Shown here: positions 54,475 to 64,000 of the stretch, in pieces | How positions within the stretch are numbered: the first letter of the stretch is position 1 | Layout of the letters: each line of letters begins with the position of its first letter | NCBI GenBank assembly: GCA_902702965.1 | Contig: CACRXP010000380.1 | Span: 298,046 to 362,045 of the forward strand | Length of the DNA stretch: 64,000 bases | Source of the DNA: Spirometra erinaceieuropaei | Lineage: Eukaryota > Platyhelminthes > Cestoda > Diphyllobothriidea > Diphyllobothriidae | Direction of reading: 5' to 3' | The notes under the pieces: model-generated | Databases searched by the model: none | Told to the model about the DNA's origin: nothing | Seen by the model: the letters and a program-made list of their open reading frames with translations, nothing else | Program-made: the position numbers and the translations under genes

Positions 54475-55581
54475 CAGTAGGTGAGCTAACTCATGAAATG
54501 TCGACCCAAATTCCAAAATGCGTTTTCATTTGGAAAAGATTAATTAAACAGGGTTGTAAAACCACTCATCGTGCAATATAATTCTGTCACATTTCAGCTA
54601 CCTCAGGATGCCTGCCTTCAAACAAACTTCTTTTCGGCTGCATGCAGCAACTACACTCCGTAAAAAATGACTACGTAAGTAGCATGCATTTTTTGCGTCC
54701 ATTTTCGATTCCCTTAAAAGTTCAATTGTATTTCATAGAAAACATGCACAAGAATATCCATTCTTCTACTCATTCGGTAGGAGATCACGTCTGCTTTCAT
54801 ACATTTTCCTCGTTGATTTTCAATGCTCTTAAACATTCAATCATATTTCATGGAAAACATGCATAAAATATTCTTTTTTTCTGATTGGGTAGAAAATTAC
54901 GTCTTCTTCTAATTTTACACTCAAGGGAGGGACATAATTCGGTTTTAAAAGATCTTTTCAATTCCAGAGTAATTTTGAACTCGATCTGCCGCTACACTTG
55001 CATTCAGGGTTTCGAAAATACAAGCCGTATATTTTCCGCTCACGGAAAACCGTAAATTTCTCTACGGTATTCAGAGGAGAGCATATGGGATACATCAACT
55101 TCAGTAGTGGATTTGAGCCATATTGCTAACTTTGCAAGCAACACTAGTAAATGCAGAGACATGACGTTTTATGAACGGCCATTTCAAAGTATTAAAAAAC
55201 CTCACAATTAGAAACCTTTTAAAACCCAAATAATACCCTGCCTTCTAGTGTAAAATTGAAAGCAGACGTGATCTCCTACCGAATGAGTAGAAGAATGGAT
55301 ATTCTTGTGCATGTTTTCTATGAAATACAATTGAACTTTTAAGGGAATCGAAAATCGACGCGAAAAATGCATGCTACTTACGTAGTCATTTTTTACGGAG
55401 TGTAGTTGCTGCATGCAGCCGAAAAGAAGTTTGTTTGAAGGCAGGCATCCTGAGGTAGCTGAAATGTGACAGAATTGTTTTGCACGATGAGTGGTTTTAC
55501 AACCCTGTTTAATTAATCTTTTCGAAAAGAAAACGCATTTTGGAATTTGGGTTGACATTTCATGAGTTAGCCCACCTACTG
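54475..55581. mobile_element. Foldback MITE with internal duplication (1,107 bp)
   Basis: Ends CAGTAGGTGAGCTAACTCATG and CATGAGTTAGCCCACCTACTG, flanked by TA (54473-54474 and 55582-55583). The left arm contains a partial second copy of the segment TCGATTCCCTTAAAAGTTCAATTG...CATGCACAAGAATATCCATTC (54705-54765 against 54818-54875). This accounts for the extra length. Confidence 0.85.
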
Positions 55582-56336
55582 TACGTGCAGCAACCTGATC
55601 ATTGAACGCCAATTCCACGATTGTATTTAATGTGCGTGGTCGCCAATATAGTCTCAATCTTCCTGTAAACAACCAGCTCAAGCCTGCGTCTACTTCTTCC
55701 ACAGCTGACGGTCCACCGGGAATAAGATGTCTAGAAGGATACCGGGTAAAGGTATGGTATGTAACCCCCCGGGTGTTTGCTTAAAAGCCCACCTTCTCAT
55801 CTTAGTTAGGTGTGTTTCATAACTGTTTGCTTAGCGGCAGGTTGTCATACGGGGTTATGCAGGAGGCGGATTTTGATCTCCGATAGCGGTATCAACTGTT
55901 AGGGTTTGGGTAGCAGTTAGAATTGTTTAGTTGGTTTGTTCTTGGGAGTAGGCTTGCCAGGCTTGGGCTGTGGCTTGGATTTGAGATGGAGCCTTGGGTT
56001 AGGGCTCTAGGGCCTGACTGAGATTAGTGATTTCCCATATGAGGCAGGGCTATGAATGGTGTTAGTTTCGTGGCTAACTACGATCGCCCCAAGGGGGTTA
56101 CATACCATACTCCTGCCAGACACCGGATTACACCATTCTGCCTTGTCCCATCCACTAAAGTCACTCGCAAAAATGAGGCAGGGGAGAGCCTGCAATATCT
56201 GGACGTTAACATACAAACGTTGAGTGATTGTGGCATTGCAAAAAAGACCCAAACGTACTATTGAAATTGCGCCATAGAAGTTTCAAACCCTGACTTGCAT
56301 GCACGGAACCTCTGAACCCATTGTCCGGCAGCTAGA
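55582..56336. other. No recognisable gene
   Basis: It contains a GGTTAGGG-like segment at about 55895-56010 that loosely recalls the 7-kb telomere-like tract. The plus-strand frame 56052-56264 has no landmarks. Confidence 0.35.
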
Positions 56337-57124
56337 CTCCCAGTAGCATGCATTTTTCACACTGGTTTTTTCGGGTGGCCGCTCCACGGTGCTGGACGTG
56401 TTTCCGGCTGGCTGCCTAATTATTCTTTTACTTTATTGGTAGAAAATCACATTTTCTTCATATTTTCTACCCTAATAAATATAATCTTACCGTTTTAAAA
56501 GTTTCTAATTATGAGATTTTTACGAGCATGCGATGTCCATACATACACCATCACGCATGTCCGTTTATCAATGCTCCTCATGAAATGTACAACATAGTCC
56601 GCATCCACTGCAAAATTTTATGAAGTCTATATGGTACCTTAAAGGTATAGAGGAATATGTGATTCTCCTTACGCAGAAAACATGGACCTTGTAGTCTGAA
56701 ATCGCTAAACGCTAATGCAACGACAAATCAGGCTGAAAATTATTTGGGAATCGGGAAACTTTTTCAAAACCTAAATATACACTTTCGTCCGGCATCAACT
56801 ATGAAGACAATGTGATCTTCTACCAAATGAGTAACAGAAAGCATATTTTTGTACATGGGTTCTATAAAATATATTTAAATTTATAAGACTATCAAAAATC
56901 AATATGAAAATGTATGCTATGTAAGTAGTCAAGTTTTATCGAGTGTGGTTTCTGCAGGAGGTCGAAAAGAAGTGCATTCAGAAGCTGGCATCCTGTCGAG
57001 TTCGAAATACTATGGGATTATTTTGCATGATAATCGATATTACACCGCCTCCTAAGTACTCCTTCCTAGTCAAAAACGCATTTCAGAATTTCGGCCAACA
57101 TTTCACTAGATCGGTCACGCATTG
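56337..57124. mobile_element. Foldback MITE, 5'-truncated older copy
   Basis: It begins within the left arm (AGTAGCATGCATTTTTC) and ends with CAGAATTTCGGCCAACATTTCACTAGATCGGTCACGCATTG, the divergent terminus also seen at 881. The loop region matches other copies (TGAAGTCTATATGGTACC). Confidence 0.68.
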
Positions 57125-57451
57125 TAGCTACAGCATGCGCGTTAACCATGTGGGTTGACGCCTGGCGCTCGCGGTAACGAATTCAAACTGCCCGTCCCGC
57201 CGCATGACACTCTGTTGCTCGAACTTTTGCTTGAGCAATTCGAGACTGATGTGAGCATTTATCGAGGCTTCTTAATCTCTAGCAGAGACAATACCGATCG
57301 CCACAACTCAACCTGGGAGTTCACTAAAAGGCTCTGCGCGCATACCTCACTGGCTACCGCGCACTTTATATCTGGTCGTCTGCTGTCAGTTCTCTGACCG
57401 CCTCCCCCTTCAACACAACGAGACATAACCATAAACCCCCCACCCCTCCGA
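57125..57451. other. No recognisable gene
   Basis: Unique-looking target sequence left of the compact PLE. Confidence 0.35.
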
Positions 57452-57500
57452 CAAGTATGGTAACCAAAAGAAGAAGCGATCGCTGGTACAAGGGCTTTGT

Positions 57501-57546
57501 TCGCCTGACGTTTCGGATTCTCACTTGAACCTATCATCAGAGACAG
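57501..57546 (-). ncRNA. Hammerhead ribozyme motif, inverted terminal copy
   Basis: The minus strand has stem I UGUCU/AGGCG, CUGAUGA, extra U, stem II AGGUUC with GAAUCC (one A-C mismatch at the base), GAAA, ACGU stem III and GUC. Core residues are intact. Confidence 0.68.
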
Positions 57547-57599
57547 AGGCAGAAAAGGGTGACTCGTGCACAGGAAGTTACAGTATTTATAGGATGCAG

Positions 57600-58213
57600 T
57601 CGCTATGCTACCGCATACATCAAGAACGTCTCCGAGGCCGTTAGCCGCCTTCTTGCACCACTTTGGGTTGGACTGGCACACAGACCGGAGGCCACCATGA
57701 GGTGTCAGGTGATGAGACCAAAAGACCCACTGCCACGGCAAGAAAAATCTGGAGTCGTTTACCGGATCTGGTGCAGTTGCGGGCAAAGCAACTACGTCGG
57801 AGAAACTGGAAGACTGTTCCGGACGTGAATTGCCGAACACGCGGGAGCGGTGCGGAAGAAATGACGCCAACCCTCAGGTCGCAGCCCATTCTACGAGACC
57901 CGGCCACACATTCAAGTTCGACGAGGCCGAAATTCTCGCGAGAGGGAATAATCGCGTGAGCCGCGAGTTGCTTGAGTCATGGTTCACGGGACCTCAATCT
58001 ATCAACCAGTGCAACGACATCCGCACTCCATATTCCGTGCTGAGGCATAGGCTGGCCAAAGCAATTGAGCACTCGAGGAGCGCGCAAGCCGGTGAGCCAG
58101 ATGGCCGAGCAATCATCACGCCAGCATCCAACACGGGTGATGAGATTTCAGCAATTAACGACTGGCATGCTGGCCACCAAGCCATTAGCGCACCAGCGAG
58201 CAACAATCCCTGA
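57600..58213 (+). pseudogene. PLE GIY-YIG endonuclease relic
   Basis: Phase one (to 57828) reads YIKNVSEAVSRLLAPLWVGLAHRPEATMRCQVMRPKDPLPRQEKSGVVYRIWCSCGQ, NYVGETGRLFRT and then a TGA stop where sister copies have Arg. Phase two (57830-58213) continues GPQSINQCNDI after AAHSTRPGHTFKFDEAEILARGNNRVSRELLESWF, then the extension HSRSAQAGEPDGRAIITPASN, ending in ASNNP. All catalytic landmarks (GIY, YIG, H, RELLE) are visible. The stop and frameshift are the only clear breaks, so this copy decayed recently compared with the others. The frame opens directly out of the inverted terminus. Confidence 0.78.
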
Positions 58214-58310
58214 TGAAGGGAACCGCGGTTAATTACTATAGGTATGCGGTAGCATAGCGACTGCATCCTATAAATACTGCAACGAGTGCACGAGTCAGTC
58301 TTTTCTGCCA

Positions 58311-58356
58311 CTGTCTCTGATGAGGGGTTTAAGTGAGAATCCGAGACGTCAGGTGA
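58311..58356 (+). ncRNA. Hammerhead relic, A14 changed
   Basis: The plus strand has CUGUCU, CUGAUGA, stem II GGGGUUU with GAAUCC, then GAGAC in place of GAAAC (A14 to G), and GUCAGGUGA. One invariant residue is altered and the extra-U position reads G. Confidence 0.62.
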
Positions 58357-58448
58357 ATAAAGCCCTTGTTCCAGCGATTGCTTCTTCTTCTTCTGATCAA
58401 ATAGTTCCAGGAACTCGCATCTTCGCTTGTATCAGCAAGTATGGTAAC

Positions 58449-58920
58449 GCTGTGTCCATCCATTTCAGACACGAGAGCTACGTATACGTTACACCATGAC
58501 CCCGAAAAATTTTTGTCTGATAAGTCCACCCTCCTCTTCTTACTTTCCTTTTATAACGAGGTTAACGTCGCGAACTTGGAAGTACCCGAGTGTTAATCCA
58601 TTAACTGCACATCTGACGATGGCATGTGGAGCAGGCGTCGAAATTCTAAGAAAAGAGTTTGTTGACTCGTAATAGCTCTTATCCGGACGCCTGCTGCGAC
58701 GCTGCATATCTCACGAGTACTTGCACGTGGGCTCCGGCTCTTCAATCTTCCTGTACACAATACAGTATCCTCCAAACTAGCGTTCAACCGGGACCGGGCC
58801 TGGAGGTCGTAGTAGCTAGGGTCTCCCTATAGCTTAAGCTGCTGCGACAAAATTTCCCGAAGAACTTCCATGCTTTCAAATGATGTTTCTTGGGACGGTC
58901 AGCCCTCCGCCATCGTATAT
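58449..58920. other. No recognisable gene
   Basis: Short frames only; no shared repeat seen. Confidence 0.35.
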
Positions 58921-58925
58921 TGTAT

Positions 58926-58975
58926 TCAAACTGACGTTTCGTAAACCCTCTCGTTTCCATCATCAGAGGCGCTCG
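58926..58975 (-). ncRNA. Hammerhead ribozyme motif (PLE family 2)
   Basis: The minus strand reads GCCU, CUGAUGA, extra U, stem II GGAAAC with GUUUAC (one mismatch), GAAA, ACGU stem III, GUC, AGUUUG. The core is intact. Stem I keeps only two clear pairs. Confidence 0.6.
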
Positions 58976-59418
58976 CAGGCGTTTCCTGCTGGCCTTGATT
59001 TGTTCAGCCTTGCCGCCTGCCTCGTATTATAACCGTGCCCAGCGCACATACGTTGGCTAGCCTGTTTTCTGTTGGCTGATTGTGGCCTCTCTGATCCTAA
59101 CCGCTGGCGGGCTGGCGTGCCTTGTGTCCCCCCACGCCTGTCCTGGTTGCCGTCGCGTCGGCATGCTTGTTGGCCTCCTCCTCGTCAGGCGGCGAGCTAA
59201 TCGATCGTTTTTTCTCAGGCGTGGTGTTTCCGGCCTCGCGAGTACGCCCGTGAGACAGCGCCACGCCGGTCAGGTGACTTTCGGTTGGCGCCTTCCCCCC
59301 TCTCCGCGAGCGTCGGCAGTCGACGCTGTGTGACTCTTTTCATCCGTGCCATTGGCCCTGCCTGGTCTGATCCGAGCCTTGCGCGGAGCGCCTGGTAGAC
59401 GGGATGTAGGTCTATGGC

Positions 59419-59890
59419 TCAGTTGAGCGTGCCAGTCGAGGACCAACTTTCCAGAATCGGTCTGGCCATTTTATTATTGACTCGGCCGACCACCCTCGTT
59501 TTCTTGAAGGCGAAACAGTGGTTCCGCTCTAGTGCGTACATCAACGACAGCCTCTCCTTGCGGGCGATAGCAAGCTGATGCTCGAGTAATCTTGTGCCGA
59601 GGCGTTTTCCCGTTTCACCAACATACCTTGCATCACAATCCTGGCATGATATGTTGTGGACCACCGTTGATTGTTCTGTCACCGGAAGCGGGTCTTTGGG
59701 CCTCATGATCCGCTGTCTGATTCTTGATGCTGGTTTATGGGCCACACCAATTCCAAATGGTTTCAGGATTCTCGAAGTCGACTCTGAAACGTTCTTCACA
59801 TAGGGGATCGAGAGCCAGAACTTTGGTTTCTCCTCGCTCGACCGCCCAGAGTGGGGCTTCCTGAGACACTTGCGTATGAACGGCTTCGGG
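59419..59890 (-). pseudogene. PLE family 2 GIY-YIG endonuclease
   Basis: It starts in the linker (NGYPKPFIRKCLRKPHSG, KFWLSIPYVKNVSESTSRILKPFGIGVAHKP), then RPKDPLPVTEQSTVVHNISCQDC, ARYVGETGKRLGTRLLEHQLAI, LMYALERNHCFAFKKTRVVGR and MARPILESWS. GIY reads VVHNISC, with the tyrosine replaced by His. YIG (YVGETG), the arginine (LGTRLLEH), H (NHCFAF) and E (ILESW) are present. The endonuclease frame 59799-59419 is open to its stop, the cleanest PLE domain in the window. However, it is separated from the reverse transcriptase by stops and the palindrome, so the element is not coding-competent as a whole. Confidence 0.7.
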
Positions 59891-59909
59891 TAGCCGTTGG
59901 CTTAAGTAC

Positions 59910-59935
59910 TTCACATAAGTAAGTACTTATGTGAA
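59910..59935. repeat. Perfect 12-bp palindrome inside the PLE
   Basis: TTCACATAAGTA and TACTTATGTGAA flank the two bases AG. It lies in the linker between the reverse transcriptase and endonuclease relics and is followed by another ACATAAGTAC copy at 59942-59951. Confidence 0.75.
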
Positions 59936-59936
59936 C

Positions 59937-60906
59937 GGGGCACATAAGTACATCACCTCCTTCTCTCTGTCATCGTCGTCGCTGCGGTGTGTTTGGGTGC
60001 ATTGGAAAAGGGGCCGGACACAACTGCGTTTGTGACCGACGGGGTGGTTACCTTTGAAGTGGAGGATGCGCCTAGTATTAGTCGCCATAAGGTAGACCGT
60101 CGTCTTTATATTCTCGTCTGACAGTTTTGTGACGTGTACCTCTGGGAAGGGCAATCGATTGTCGACCTCTTCTCCCATAGTGAACTGTATATCGGGAAAT
60201 ATCGAATTTAAAAGTGCCTTGAAATCTTGCACGTCGCTCCTTTTTATTATGACGAATGTGCCGTCAACATAGCTGGCCCAGAACTTCGGAGGGTACGAGC
60301 TGAATACCAGCCGCTCCAGCCTCTGCAAAACCGCTTCGGCAATTAGCCCAGACAGAGGTGAACCCATTGGCGTTCCCTTCTTTTTCTCGTATACTTGGCC
60401 ATGAAATGTGAAGAAAATCTTATGACACAATTCTAGGAGCTCGATAATGTGAACTCGCTTAAACTATTGGTCGATCTTGTCGTATTTTTCTCGGAGAAGG
60501 CCGTCGAGAGTGTCGACAGCCAGGTCGGGTGGGATAGAAGTGAACAGTGAGACCACGTCAAAGGACACCATCAACTCGTCTGCCTCCACTCTACGAGGTC
60601 GGATGGGAGTCAAAAACTCTTCAGCTGACTTCACTGTCCACTCTGAGTCCTTGATGAGGAAACAAAGTCGCTGGTACGGCCACTTTGACAGCCAAAGGTG
60701 GCGGGTGCCGTGTAAAGAGACGATTGGGCGGCGGGGGGGGGGGGGGCACTCCTGGCTTGTGCACCTTGGGCAGGCTGTAGAAGCGTGCTATCGCAGTGTT
60801 GTTGGCTTTCGCGCACAGTGCCTCTCTTCTCGCGAGGGCGCTCTCTTTCTTTAACCTCTCTACCGGCTTGTTTATGCTGTTTAAAAGTTTATCGAACTCG
60901 CTGACA
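59937..60906 (-). pseudogene. PLE family 2 reverse transcriptase
   Basis: Successive minus-strand blocks are SEFDKLLNSINKPVERLKKES and RFYSLPKVHKPGVP (60905-60740), a run of prolines caused by a 17-base G run at 60729-60745, and LIKDSEWTVKSAEEFL. RRVEADELMVSFDVVSLFTSIP (motif A, about 60600-60540) is followed by a stop at 60464, then KKGTPMGSPLSGLIAEAVLQRLERLVF (motif B). FWASYVDGTFVIIKRSD (motif C) is followed by IQFTMGEEVDNRLPFPEVHV and HFKGNHPVGHKRSCVRPLF. These define a PLE reverse transcriptase. Motif C reads YVDG rather than YVDD. The homopolymer, stop and SINE junction break the frame. Confidence 0.78.
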
Positions 60907-60914
60907 TATATAAA

Positions 60915-61145
60915 TGTAGGCAGAATGATATAACCGACAAAGACAAGGGAGGCTGGAATGGCCATTTCTGGCTTATTAGCCGCCGTCAGCCAGTCATACC
61001 CAAATCCCTTGTCTTTGTCGGTAATAGCATACTGCGTATATCATGTGCCGCTATGCGACTGCGGGGTTGGGCTAGAGAGACAGCCCTCAAGGCACAACGG
61101 AACGAGTGAGTTCCGTAAGAACGATCGGCGAGCACCCCTCTAGCA
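60915..61145. mobile_element. SINE inverted dimer
   Basis: A minus-strand body piece (60915-61002: AGGCAGAATGATATAACCGAC through GCCAGTCATACCCAA) is joined to a plus-strand body and tail (61003-61145: TCCCTTGTCTTTGTCGGTAATAGC through GAACGATCGGCGAGC). The tRNA-like head is missing from both. It interrupts the 5' side of the family-2 PLE. Confidence 0.72.
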
Positions 61146-61744
61146 GAGTTATTTCAGTTTCCTTAAATGGAAACTGAATCTCATTGCGGTCGCGCAGAAT
61201 CTCACCGATTCGACACCCCCAACCATAAATGAAACATACAATGCCTCCCTCCCCCATTTCCGGAATCCACCGTAACAGGTGTTTTAATCCCTTCCATTGA
61301 CCTCTGTCTGTCGATCTGACCTCTGTGTTCTAAAGTCTTCTACTGCGATGATCCCACTCCCCACTATTCATTTTTTGACGATTTTTTGGTGCAAACAGCG
61401 TGAAGATTCACGAGCAGACTTCGTTTACGAGACAAATTTTCTTTTCAAATATAGAGAACCCCCGTATGTTTATGGATTTCTTACATTCTTCTTAGAGCCT
61501 ATCTAAAATACTTGCAAAATAATTCCATCTATTTTGGTATGTAAATACACTTTTTTCCTAATAAGAGCGACTTTCCGATTTCAAAAAGTATAAATATATA
61601 TGGAAACATAACATATAATATTGAATAGACGTACACATTAAGACAGGCAGACAGGCGATTGAAGAAGTATTTTAAAAGAGACACGACGAAGACAAGGAAA
61701 ACTGGGAGATCATTTCTGGCTTGTTAGCCGCAATATCTTACATC
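61146..61744. other. No recognisable gene
   Basis: It contains an inverted repeat (TTCAGTTTCC/GGAAACTGAA around TTAAAT, about 61153-61178) and a possible SINE body trace at 61688-61735. Confidence 0.35.
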
Positions 61745-61749
61745 CGGTT

Positions 61750-61832
61750 TTGGAGCAGTTGCGATCCGAAACCGAGATCCTTTATCAGCAGGCGTTACTA
61801 TGTCCAACGGTCTACCAATTGAACCGATCGGA
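61750..61832 (-). pseudogene. tRNA-like sequence
   Basis: The minus strand has a D-arm/A-box-like GGTTCAATTGGTAGACC and, about 50 bases later, a B-box-like CGGTTTCGGATCGC. I could not fit a matching anticodon stem, so it is probably a tRNA pseudogene or SINE head of unknown type. Confidence 0.28.
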
Positions 61833-62713
61833 TTTTTGGGTCTTCGTATTCCCGAAGGTCAAATTCGCCAGCTAATTGATACTCCCTCCGTCCTCAATCT
61901 TAGGGCGTCTTTTTTTTATCCGGTGGAGTTACGACAGATTGCGATGGACTGGTTCAGTTATCTGATGCACTATTGTGTCCCAGTTTTGATATGACCCGTT
62001 CACACCCCAACAGTTAATCAGAACAACAACAGACTGGAGAGGTGGTAATTACCCTGACTCCTAAACTGCAGCTAAACCAGACACGACAGATTATAGAGGA
62101 CGTTGGCACATGTGGCAGCGTCGAGACACGGGCCTGCCGGGAAATTTCGAGCGTGGGCAAAGGCGGCCAACAGGCGTATTGGGGAGATGAACGGCCACCG
62201 ATAGTCGCACTGTGTGCCGTCGCAATAAAAAGTACATATTAGTGTCTCGGTCAGGGTAGAGAGGGCAGTTGTTGTCATAGCAACCACGCCCTCTTACCTC
62301 AGGGAACGAGGTGGGACGATCGGTTGTTTCGGCGACGTCCTCTTTGGTGTAACCACCAGTTCGTGGGTGTTTTGGTGGCTTTCAATGATTCAACTGACAC
62401 AATTGTGATAAACTTGACTGCATGTGTGGCAACGCTCCGTCTACCTGAGTTATGAGGGCCCTACCGAGAGACCTGAGTTTATAAACAGTTGGTTGATTTC
62501 ATATGTCGCAGTAGGCTGGGGAGAGACTTCTTAACACAGTTCTACTTCAACTTAAGGCCTTATGCAGGGCACTCGTAGATTAGGTGGTTAGAACGCCGGA
62601 TTTACTCCAGCTGGTGGCCCGTTATTTTGGCTGTCAAGTTTTTCCATCTGGGTCTTTTGGGTACGATTTCCATTTGGGGAAATTGAATGAATTCTGCTGG
62701 AGGGGCGCTTACC
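61833..62713. other. No recognisable gene
   Basis: Frames at 61800-61994 and 62042-62242 (plus) have no landmarks. No shared repeat seen. Confidence 0.35.
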
Positions 62714-63036
62714 GATCGTGTTACGGAACTCACTTGTTCCGTTGTGGCTTGATATAGACATAACAACATTACCGACAAAGACAAGAGAGACTGGAGCGAC
62801 AATTTCATAACATGATCAGTGAGCGTCCCTCTACCATTATGTATTCCCGACCGCAACCGCCAGAACAACGAACCCGCGGATCAGTAGTTAGGGCGTTGGA
62901 CGTCTTATCAACAGGTTGTGGGGTCAAGCCCCAGGTGATGCACTCCTTGGCGTTGAGCATGGCTCACTGACGACGGCCAATAAGCCAGAAATGGCCATTC
63001 CAGTCTCCCTTGTCTTTGTCAGTAATGTTATTCTGA
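62714..63036. mobile_element. SINE inverted dimer with full head
   Basis: A minus-strand body and tail (62714-62805) is joined to a plus-strand tail (ATCAGTGAGCGTCC, 62806-62840). A unit with leader (TGTATTCCCGACCGCAACC), degenerate tRNA-like head (CCCGCGGATCAGTAGTTAG) and body to CTTTGTCAGTAATG follows. The plus unit is truncated at 63036. Confidence 0.72.
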
Positions 63037-63785
63037 AAGTGATCGGCATGGAATGGGATATCCGATGGGAAACCTGCGCACTGTAGCGTTGTTGCTTAAG
63101 TGTAATGGTGGAATGATTTGTGTTTTCGTTGTAACAACAGATAATATTCTATAGCGGATAAATGTGCGGTAGTAAATGAATCGTTATTGTGTATTAAAAG
63201 ACACACGAATGACGGTTGCGGACACTCTGCGAAGTATGAATGAGAAAGTATGAAGGGAATAGTACATGAGGAAGAAGATAGTTCACTAATCCCTAGTTAA
63301 AGGGTGCTTTACGAACCCACCCATGTCTTTATATTCTAATTGTAGCCATAACCACAGGTCCAACCCTGCATTTGTTCTCAACAAGTCAAGAATAAAATGT
63401 AACCACCCCACCGCCCCCGAATCTCATGTTTACACGGTTAATCCTCGCTTTCTTTCATCCGACGTCTGCGTTTATTCATCCATCTAAGAAAACATACTTT
63501 TGACAGCATGCCGCCACTATTACTTTCGTCGGATGCACTGGTTCGGCCGACGACGTTTGCGAATCCACTCCAAAAATGGTAAATTTGAATGTATACTCAT
63601 CTCCCTCCGCGTACTTCATAAAGTCACAGGAAAAGGAAAGTTGGTAAATTTATATGGCCACATAATGTGATTAACTTCAGTTGATGTAGCGCAAAATTGA
63701 ATAATAACGGCGGTATTTATGCGGGCAAGGTCCAGAACGATTCAGAGTTAAGTAGGAAAATCGCAGTTTAAAATTTTTTGCTTTA
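63037..63785. other. No recognisable gene
   Basis: AT-rich sequence without assignable features. Confidence 0.35.
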
Positions 63786-64000
63786 ATGTGGAATGGCATT
63801 ACATGAAATATCAACCGAAATTCTGAAATTCATTTTCGACTTGAAAAGACTACTCAAGCAGGGTTGTAATATTAATCACTGTACAACATAATAGCAAAAT
63901 AATTCAGTTACTTCAGAACACCAAATTTTGAACGAACTTCTTTATAGCCATTTGCAAAAACTACACTCAGTAAAAGATGACTGCTTAAATAGTATGAATT
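63786..64000. mobile_element. Foldback MITE, cut by window end
   Basis: TTACATGAAATATCAACCGAAATTCTG, then CAGGGTTGTAATATTAATCACTG and CAAAAACTACACTCAGTAAAAGATGACTGCTTAA follow the family left arm (older subfamily). The rest lies beyond the window. Confidence 0.65.

Larger units (their letters stand above)
57465..58435 (+). mobile_element. Compact PLE (family 1) with inverted termini and 13-bp TSD
   Basis: Perfect direct repeats CAAGTATGGTAAC (57452-57464 and 58436-58448) flank 971 bp. The outer 150 bp or so at each end are inverted copies (GCGATCGCTGG...CGCTATGCTACCGCATAC against GTATGCGGTAGCATAGCG...CCAGCGATTGC). Each carries a hammerhead. The interior encodes only the PLE linker and GIY-YIG endonuclease, then about 45 bp of tail follows the CTT run. 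The reverse transcriptase is absent, although the element clearly inserted as a unit. Confidence 0.85.
58921..60906 (-). mobile_element. PLE family 2, two-domain copy
   Basis: On the minus strand the order is reverse transcriptase (60906-59940), linker and GIY-YIG endonuclease (59890-59419), and a GC-rich 3' terminal region with a hammerhead (59410-58921). The 5' part is replaced by SINE sequence from 60915. A 26-base palindrome (59910-59935) lies between the two domains. The terminal region aligns with the orphan segment at 24127-24480. Confidence 0.78.

Noticed and set aside
55208..55702. 164-codon minus-strand open frame
   Set aside because: It is almost entirely foldback MITE sequence.
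62570..62640. Possible tRNA (GTAGATTAGGTGGTTAGAACGCCGG)
   Set aside because: It has an A-box-like start but no B box or acceptor pairing.

Overview
This window reads as non-coding, repeat-saturated DNA from an animal, most likely a parasitic flatworm and possibly a diphyllobothriid-type tapeworm. That assignment is inference. It rests on the combination of Penelope-like retroelements (PLEs) with GIY-YIG endonucleases, hammerhead ribozymes in both PLE termini and a SINE-like repeat (as known from Schistosoma), and a LINE tail of the zinc-finger type common in flatworms. I found no intact host protein gene, rRNA or confident functional tRNA. Almost every coding trace is a decayed transposon.

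Layout. 0-15 kb: PLE fragments (2.0-2.8, 5.6-5.9 and 11.1-12.0 kb), a 220-bp TAG microsatellite, tRNA-derived SINEs, a hammerhead-bearing SINE-like element with 13-bp target duplications (4.76-5.0 kb) and AT-rich DNA with nothing recognisable (12.1-14.6 kb). 15-32 kb: many copies of a roughly 1-kb foldback MITE with TA duplications, mixed with SINE arrays, a PLE remnant (26-27 kb) and a tandem dimer of the hammerhead SINE (28.7-29.1 kb). 32-42 kb: a LINE zinc-finger tail (34.5-35.3 kb), a compact PLE of another family (37.0-37.9 kb), an 89-bp solo hammerhead insertion with 14-bp duplications (38.46 kb) and the longest family-1 PLE (40.2-41.6 kb), itself hit by a 94-bp hammerhead insertion. 42-57 kb: foldback MITEs, one carrying a nested DNA transposon with an 8-bp duplication (45.1-45.7 kb), a dead hAT element (48.3-50.5 kb) and a cluster of PLE fragments in alternating orientation (50.5-53.1 kb). 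57-64 kb: a compact PLE with 13-bp duplications (57.5-58.4 kb), a two-domain family-2 PLE (58.9-60.9 kb), SINEs and a last MITE running off the end.

The most notable theme is catalytic RNA. By eye I find eighteen hammerhead or hammerhead-like motifs in four sequence families. Several keep every core residue and others have single core substitutions. Three compact elements of about 0.9-1.0 kb share one plan: direct target duplications outside, inverted hammerhead-bearing termini, and only a GIY-YIG endonuclease relic inside, without a reverse transcriptase domain. They may be truncated by-products of PLE insertion or a recurrent non-autonomous form. All repeat boundaries and family names here come from reading the sequence, not from a database.
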